Shown one piece after another: positions 24,003 through 28,821 of a DNA stretch of 28,821 nt. Below the pieces are notes generated by a model that was given only the letters and a program-made list of their open reading frames with translations, did no database searches and was not told the DNA's origin. Numbering within the stretch: the first letter of the stretch is position 1; every line of letters starts with the position of its first letter. Location: NCBI GenBank assembly GCA_015679605.1, contig JAAAVE010000163.1, positions 1 to 28,821 on the forward strand, given 5' to 3'. Origin of the DNA: Podila epigama (Eukaryota; Mortierellomycota; Mortierellomycetes; Mortierellales; Mortierellaceae). The position numbers and the translations under genes are program-made.

Positions 24003-25427
24003 GGATGCTGATTAGGGTCACTTTTGATATTTGACTTGTAGTTGAAAAGAATACACAATGGTCTGGAAAAGGATCAATTATGCCGTGCGAAGGCAATGAA
24101 AGACGAAGCAGAGGTTTGAGTTAGTGGATTCCCCTCTTGTTCTTTATTTTTTTTTTTTTTTTTTCCTGATGGGTGACATGTTCCCATGTTGGCTGAAATG
24201 GCTGGAATAGTGGTGATGTTGATGACTCAATCTTTATTACATGCATATTCTTGCTGCTGTTGCTGGGTTGAAAGTTGTCTTCCTTGAGAGCTTGCCATGT
24301 CTTTTATTATTATTATCAATGGCTGTAACTGGGTTGAACTGAACTGAACTGAACTGATATTAGGGCAGGGAGTTGGTTGCCTAGCTAAAGTACTTTTTTT
24401 TGTCTCCTTACATTGGTCAGGAGTAGATGGATGAAAGATGGTTGAAAGTGAAGAGAAAGATGGTGAATTGCAAAAGTGGGAAAAAGTGAGAAACGGTTTA
24501 AATTTTAAGTTTTTTTTCATTTCCCATTTTCCCATTTTCTCATTCGCCAATTGATAATTTGCTTATTTGCATATTTGCTTATTTTGCTTCTTTTTTTCCC
24601 CACACAGCCCAACGGACGAAAGTAAATTCGCGTGGCTCGTTTCTCAATGCGTGTTGCTGCGTATTGTGTGTGTGCGAGTGGTTCGCTCTTTTACCTCTCG
24701 GCCCATTCAAACGCGCTTCGTGGATTGACCTATTTACTACACACCGATCAGGACAATTGGACTAAGAGTTGACCAGAAACTTCTTCTATCCTGTCCAAAC
24801 TCGCGACGTTGAATACATCAAAGGCAATCCATAACAGCTCATCCACTTATTGCAGATGGACTTCAAGGGGTATAGTTTGTAGTAAATTCAGATGAAATAC
24901 ATCTCATGTGAGAGTGAAAAAGTTGCTAGCAATTTCCTACATCGCCATTGCTATAACCGGAGCAACGCCGCAGTTGTTCTGAGAATGATGGGTGGAAGAC
25001 GTGACTCTTCACACGCGCACGCGCCTGTAGGGGGGGGGCGAGGGAGGAGGAGGGACATGGATTCACTCATAAACGGCGGCGTCCAGTTCCTTTGTTGTTG
25101 TTTTTTTTGTCCACTTGACATGCTTGGCGTGCGTCTGTCGGCTCACTTTGGGCGTGGACCTTCTTGTTCACAATTGTCTTCGCCCGCCCTTGTGCCCACT
25201 CTTTTTGTCCACTTGTCGTCCACTTGTGCCACCCAAATCCTTCTTCCAAAGAAAAAAAGAAAAGAGAGCGCACGCCCATTGTGGAGCTCTCCGAAAAAAA
25301 AATGTCAAAAAACACACAGTGTTGTTCCTTGTCCTCCTCTTCCCTCTTCCTTCCATCAAACTCCTTACCAACCTCCATCACCATCCTTACCACCCATTTG
25401 CGCTTCATTATACCCTGCTTTGACAGG
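24003..25427. promoter_or_regulatory. Divergent intergenic region between PP2C and the Kelch-like gene
   Basis: About 1.4 kb lies between two genes facing away from each other. It holds a poly-T run near 24146-24164, GAACT pentamers at 24336-24356, an AT-rich block of CATTTTCCC and TTTGCTTA units at 24518-24590, and a G-run at about 25030-25038. No frame here has recognisable coding content. Confidence 0.45.
24336..24356. repeat. GAACT pentamer repeat
   Basis: Four exact copies of GAACT in a row lie about 335 bases upstream of the PP2C start codon. Confidence 0.7.
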
Positions 25428-27479
25428 ATGCAACATGCCAGGATAGTCTCATTCCTGTTGGTCTTCTTGACTCCCTTCCTTACACTTTATGTCACAGCGC
25501 AATCCAAGGGACCCGGCCCAAGGGCCGGCCACTGTGTCCTTGAACACGCCAACACCCTCTACTTTCTTGCCGGCACCCCTCCCATCTCCTCATCCTATGC
25601 TGCCTTCACGTCCCTGCGACTTCCCACCAGCTCCCTGTCCACCATTGACCCAGAGACCCTTCCCTGGGTCGACCTACCCAATCCTCCCTTTCCTATTCAC
25701 ATTACCAACATCACCATGACTTACACCTCACAGTCCACAGGTAGCACTGCCACTCCAGCCTGGATCGATTGCTTTGCCACGGACGACGGTAGAATCGTCG
25801 TGGTCGGCGGTTCCTTCCAGCTCCTGGTCTATGACATTGCGGCAGCCACCTGGGACGCAGGCCTGGTCTCCGTTTTCAAGTACGGGCCTTTGGTCTCCTC
25901 GCATATGTTCTTAAACCCAGTCTACCTCCAATCCCGGATCCTGGCTGACGGCTTCACTGCGTTGGTCGTTTGTACACTTACCTGGAACAGTCAACCTCAG
26001 CCCTATTATCTCGACACTCGCACCTGGACCGTCACCCTGGCCATAGGCACACCGGACACTACGCCGGTGGTCTCAGGTCGATCCAATGGCTGGGGTGCCA
26101 TCCCCGGCGTCACAACACTCGCCCCGCCTGCTGGATTTCGGCACTATACCTTGGCAATCATGGGTCAGGATAAGAATGAGCCCAAGAAGCATTATAACGA
26201 CGGACGGGCATACCTCATCGGTGGTTATTCTACCCTCGTCACTGGTCAAGTCCAAGACTGGGCCGTTGTCACCAGTTTTCCTGTCCAGCAGGCGCCATCT
26301 AATGGTAAGGTTTGTATATGAAGGAAACGGTATCAGGACAGCTCGAAAGAAGAAAGAAGAAGAAGAAAGGAACTCTACCCATCTAACTATCGTCTCTTTT
26401 TTTCACATTCCTCTTGACATGTGCGTACAACAAACATGCTTACGTGGGGTCACTCTGTGACAGTGGTGGTCATGTTTGGAAATGCGGGCTCGTTACAAAA
26501 AGCGACGCGTGGCTCAGTAGCGTTTCCAATCTCACTCCAATCCATGGCAGTCCTTCCAGGCAACGGCGGTAGTAAAGGCGGATCGTCAAACGTCCTGCAA
26601 CAGGCAGTGCAACAGTACGATGCACCTTCAAACGGCGCTGCAACAACTGCTGTGGACCTGCCTGATGTCACCGGCAGCGGTCCCAGGAACACCATATTTC
26701 GAGGCGCAACCATCATTGGCACTCAGGGCGGAAGTCAGATCATTGTCCATGGCGGTCTAACCAGTCTCGAGATGGACCCCCAACAGCCGTTGACAAACTA
26801 TTTGGTTGGATCGATGGGTGTCTATAACGGCGACTCAATGTCCTGGGGTGACGTTGTTAATACCTACACTTTCGAGCCTAAGACATCCAAGGGTCTCACG
26901 ATTGGGTTGAGTGTCGGCGGTAGCGTGCTCCTTTTGGTGCTGGTCGGCGGAGGTGTCTGGTACTACAAACGGCGCCAGCGGATTCGAGAGACAGAAGAAG
27001 AGGACAGGAGGGCTAAAGGTATGGCACTCAAGAACGAGGAGATGCTTCACAAGGATCACAGGACCTCGCAGCAGCAGTTTCATCATCAAGATCAGCATTA
27101 TCGTGACCAACCACAACAGCAGCAATCCGTGGCGGACCCCTCAAGCGCTTACCGTCCAGTTGCAGAACCTGGTATATATTATGAGCCCATACAGCTACCA
27201 CAGCATCATTTTGAAAGCGATTCGATAAATGGACGAAACAGTACTAGTGTGGATTGGCGGCGCTCTGCTGTCCATGTGGACGCGATCTCCCCCATACACC
27301 AGAATAGCCCTCAGATGAGCCAGGTGAGCGATAGCACCCGTGTTGTTCACAGCCCACAGGAATATCCTTCATACCCGTTACCACCGACTACTGAGTCATC
27401 AGGCCAATACCAGCAGCAGCAGCCGTTTGTACATTCCACTGGATACCACCAACAGTATCACCAGGGCTATGGGTCGTAG
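25428..27479 (+). CDS. Kelch-like type I membrane protein with Gln/Pro-rich cytosolic tail
   Basis: Exons 25428-26304 and 26464-27479 give 630 residues. A signal peptide is clear (residues 1-24, ARIVSFLLVFLTPFLTLYVTA). The ectodomain has Kelch-type strands ending in Gly-Gly or similar (GRIVVVGGSF, GRAYLIGGYST, SQIIVHGGL), so a beta-propeller is likely. A Gly/Leu/Val-rich membrane helix at about 436-458 is followed by basic KRRQRIRE. The cytosolic tail of about 170 residues is rich in Gln, His, Ser, Pro and Tyr. Extracellular Kelch proteins with one helix are common in early-diverging fungi; their ligands are unknown. The splice acceptor is the only AG available in frame and it removes a GHSVT-like segment that looks coding, so the join may be wrong or the sequence may carry a small error there. 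Confidence 0.78.
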
Positions 27480-28821
27480 ATATTACACAACATGACTTTG
27501 CACCTTTGCACACGTAGACGCCAGCCTACTATATACCATTTCTCAAGTCTGACAATTTCATCGAACAGAGTGGCATTGTCATAATAAGAACTTTCATGTC
27601 AACCCTTTCTTCTCTCCACAAGTGCGCAGAAGAAGGGAGGATGGAAAACAAGTTGACCGCTAGAACGAAGCCCATGTCATGTCCCATGGTTTGAACGATT
27701 AGTGTCATCATTGACTTTCCAAACATTTTCATCAATAGAAGAAGCAGAAGCAATGTCGAATGTGATTGTCGTACCTCAAATCTTCAACAATAAATAAACA
27801 GAACGCAAGATGGGACATAAAAGAAGCATCAACATAAAATGCACGCGTCTACCTTCTCCAGGTTTGAAATCCCAAGGATTGAGCGAAATCCAAACAAAAA
27901 AAAAAGGAAGGAACGCCCACAAGTATAAAGTAAACTACAAAACTGTCGTGGAGGATATGTACCAAAAGAAAAAGTGCATGGTCATCTGTTTTCTAGCGAT
28001 GCGTAATCATAGGAAGGTAGGTCATGAACAGCAAACACCTCTTCCAAACATTATGAGGTCAATTCTGACTGTGATTCAAAGAAATCATCAATTAGGACAA
28101 ACCTGCATCGCGTGAAAAAAAAAAAAAAAAAAAATGTATAACTTTGTATTTCTATCCAGAGTACCACATTTGTTTGCTTGTCTCTCTTTTACAACAGTGG
28201 TTACTTGTCAATATGCTAGATGCTTGGCTACTACAGTTCTTTATAAAGCATGACTTGCAGCGGACAAATGGGTACCTGAAAAAAACCAGTTACTTTATGG
28301 TACAGATTATCGTTCTATGGCAACAATTCATGCATTCAAGGGACAACATATATCCAGACGAGTCTCTCTGTGAAGTACAGCTATATTGAGAGAAGGTACA
28401 CTGTACACACTGTATATCAAGTTATACAGCAGGTGTATGTTAACTAGATAGGATGTTGGTGACAAGTGCAAAATAACAATGCACTTGCCAGCACTCGAAA
28501 GCACCGTGACTGAAATATTTTCTCGACAAAAATGGTTTGTATTGTGTTCCCCACGCCAATCTGGATGCTTGCTCTGGAAAAAAGTGAATTCCCTTCCCCA
28601 CCTTCACCTGGCTCGACCGACGGTCTTTATTGTTTGGATAAACATACTCTCGCATTGATACCACCTTCAGGTATGTGAATGTACATACAATCAGAGCAAG
28701 ATACTCGCGTTCTCAACGGTTACAATGCAGCGAAAACGAAAAAGCGTGCAGGACAAAGAGCATCCATGCGCATGGAGGGAAAAAAAATGGAAGGAATGCA
28801 AACCATGAATGGATTTGTGTA
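27480..28821. other. 3' flank and intergenic DNA, no gene recognised
   Basis: This holds the 3' untranslated region of the Kelch-like gene and about 1 kb without a supported gene. A run of A lies at about 28117-28133. Open frames such as 28144-28389 (plus) and 28440-28664 (minus) have no domain or good splice partners. Part of a gene beyond the right edge could begin here. Confidence 0.4.
27789..27798 (+). terminator. Overlapping AATAAA polyadenylation signals
   Basis: Two overlapping AATAAA hexamers lie about 310 bases after the stop codon of the Kelch-like gene and are the best candidate for its 3' end signal. Confidence 0.4.

Noticed and set aside
28440-28664. Minus-strand 74-residue ORF near the right edge
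   Set aside because: Mixed composition but no motif, no good splice signals that I could tie to it, and no neighbour.

Overview
The window looks like nuclear DNA of a filamentous fungus, most likely an early-diverging one of the Mortierella type (Mucoromycota). Genes are densely packed and rich in short GT-AG introns. Intergenic DNA is full of poly-A/T and polypurine runs. Several proteins carry long Gln/Ser/Thr/Pro-rich tracts, and the core cell-biology genes are of fungal or general eukaryotic type. The lineage is inferred from style, not from a marker gene. A run of 10 N at 10836-10845 shows it is a draft assembly.

Nine protein genes can be assembled by joining exons whose reading frames match. 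Left to right: a truncated ABCG-type ABC transporter (minus, running off the left edge); a 1100-residue PX-domain protein (plus); a Gln-rich protein of about 823 residues ending in a CaaX-like prenylation box (minus); adenylate kinase ADK1 (minus); an ALYREF/Yra1-type mRNA export adaptor (minus); the tri-snRNP splicing factor SNU66/SART1 (minus); a class I SAM methyltransferase (plus); a PP2C phosphatase of the PTC2/PTC3 type (minus); and a Kelch-like single-pass membrane protein (plus).

Three large gaps without a recognised gene (1636-3171, 10722-12462, 24003-25427) look like promoter and intergenic DNA with simple repeats. The last 1.3 kb holds no gene I can support. No tRNA, rRNA, transposon or CRISPR array was seen.

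The genes do not form an operon-like system. The closest functional neighbours are SNU66 (pre-mRNA splicing) and the ALYREF-type adaptor (splicing-coupled mRNA export), in tandem 260 bp apart. I found no convincing new multi-gene system. The items most worth a second look are the prenylated Gln-rich protein and its long AG-free intron, the PX domain split by two large insertions, a GC-AG intron, a 33-nt microexon inside the ALYREF RRM, and a probable N-myristoylation signal on the PP2C.
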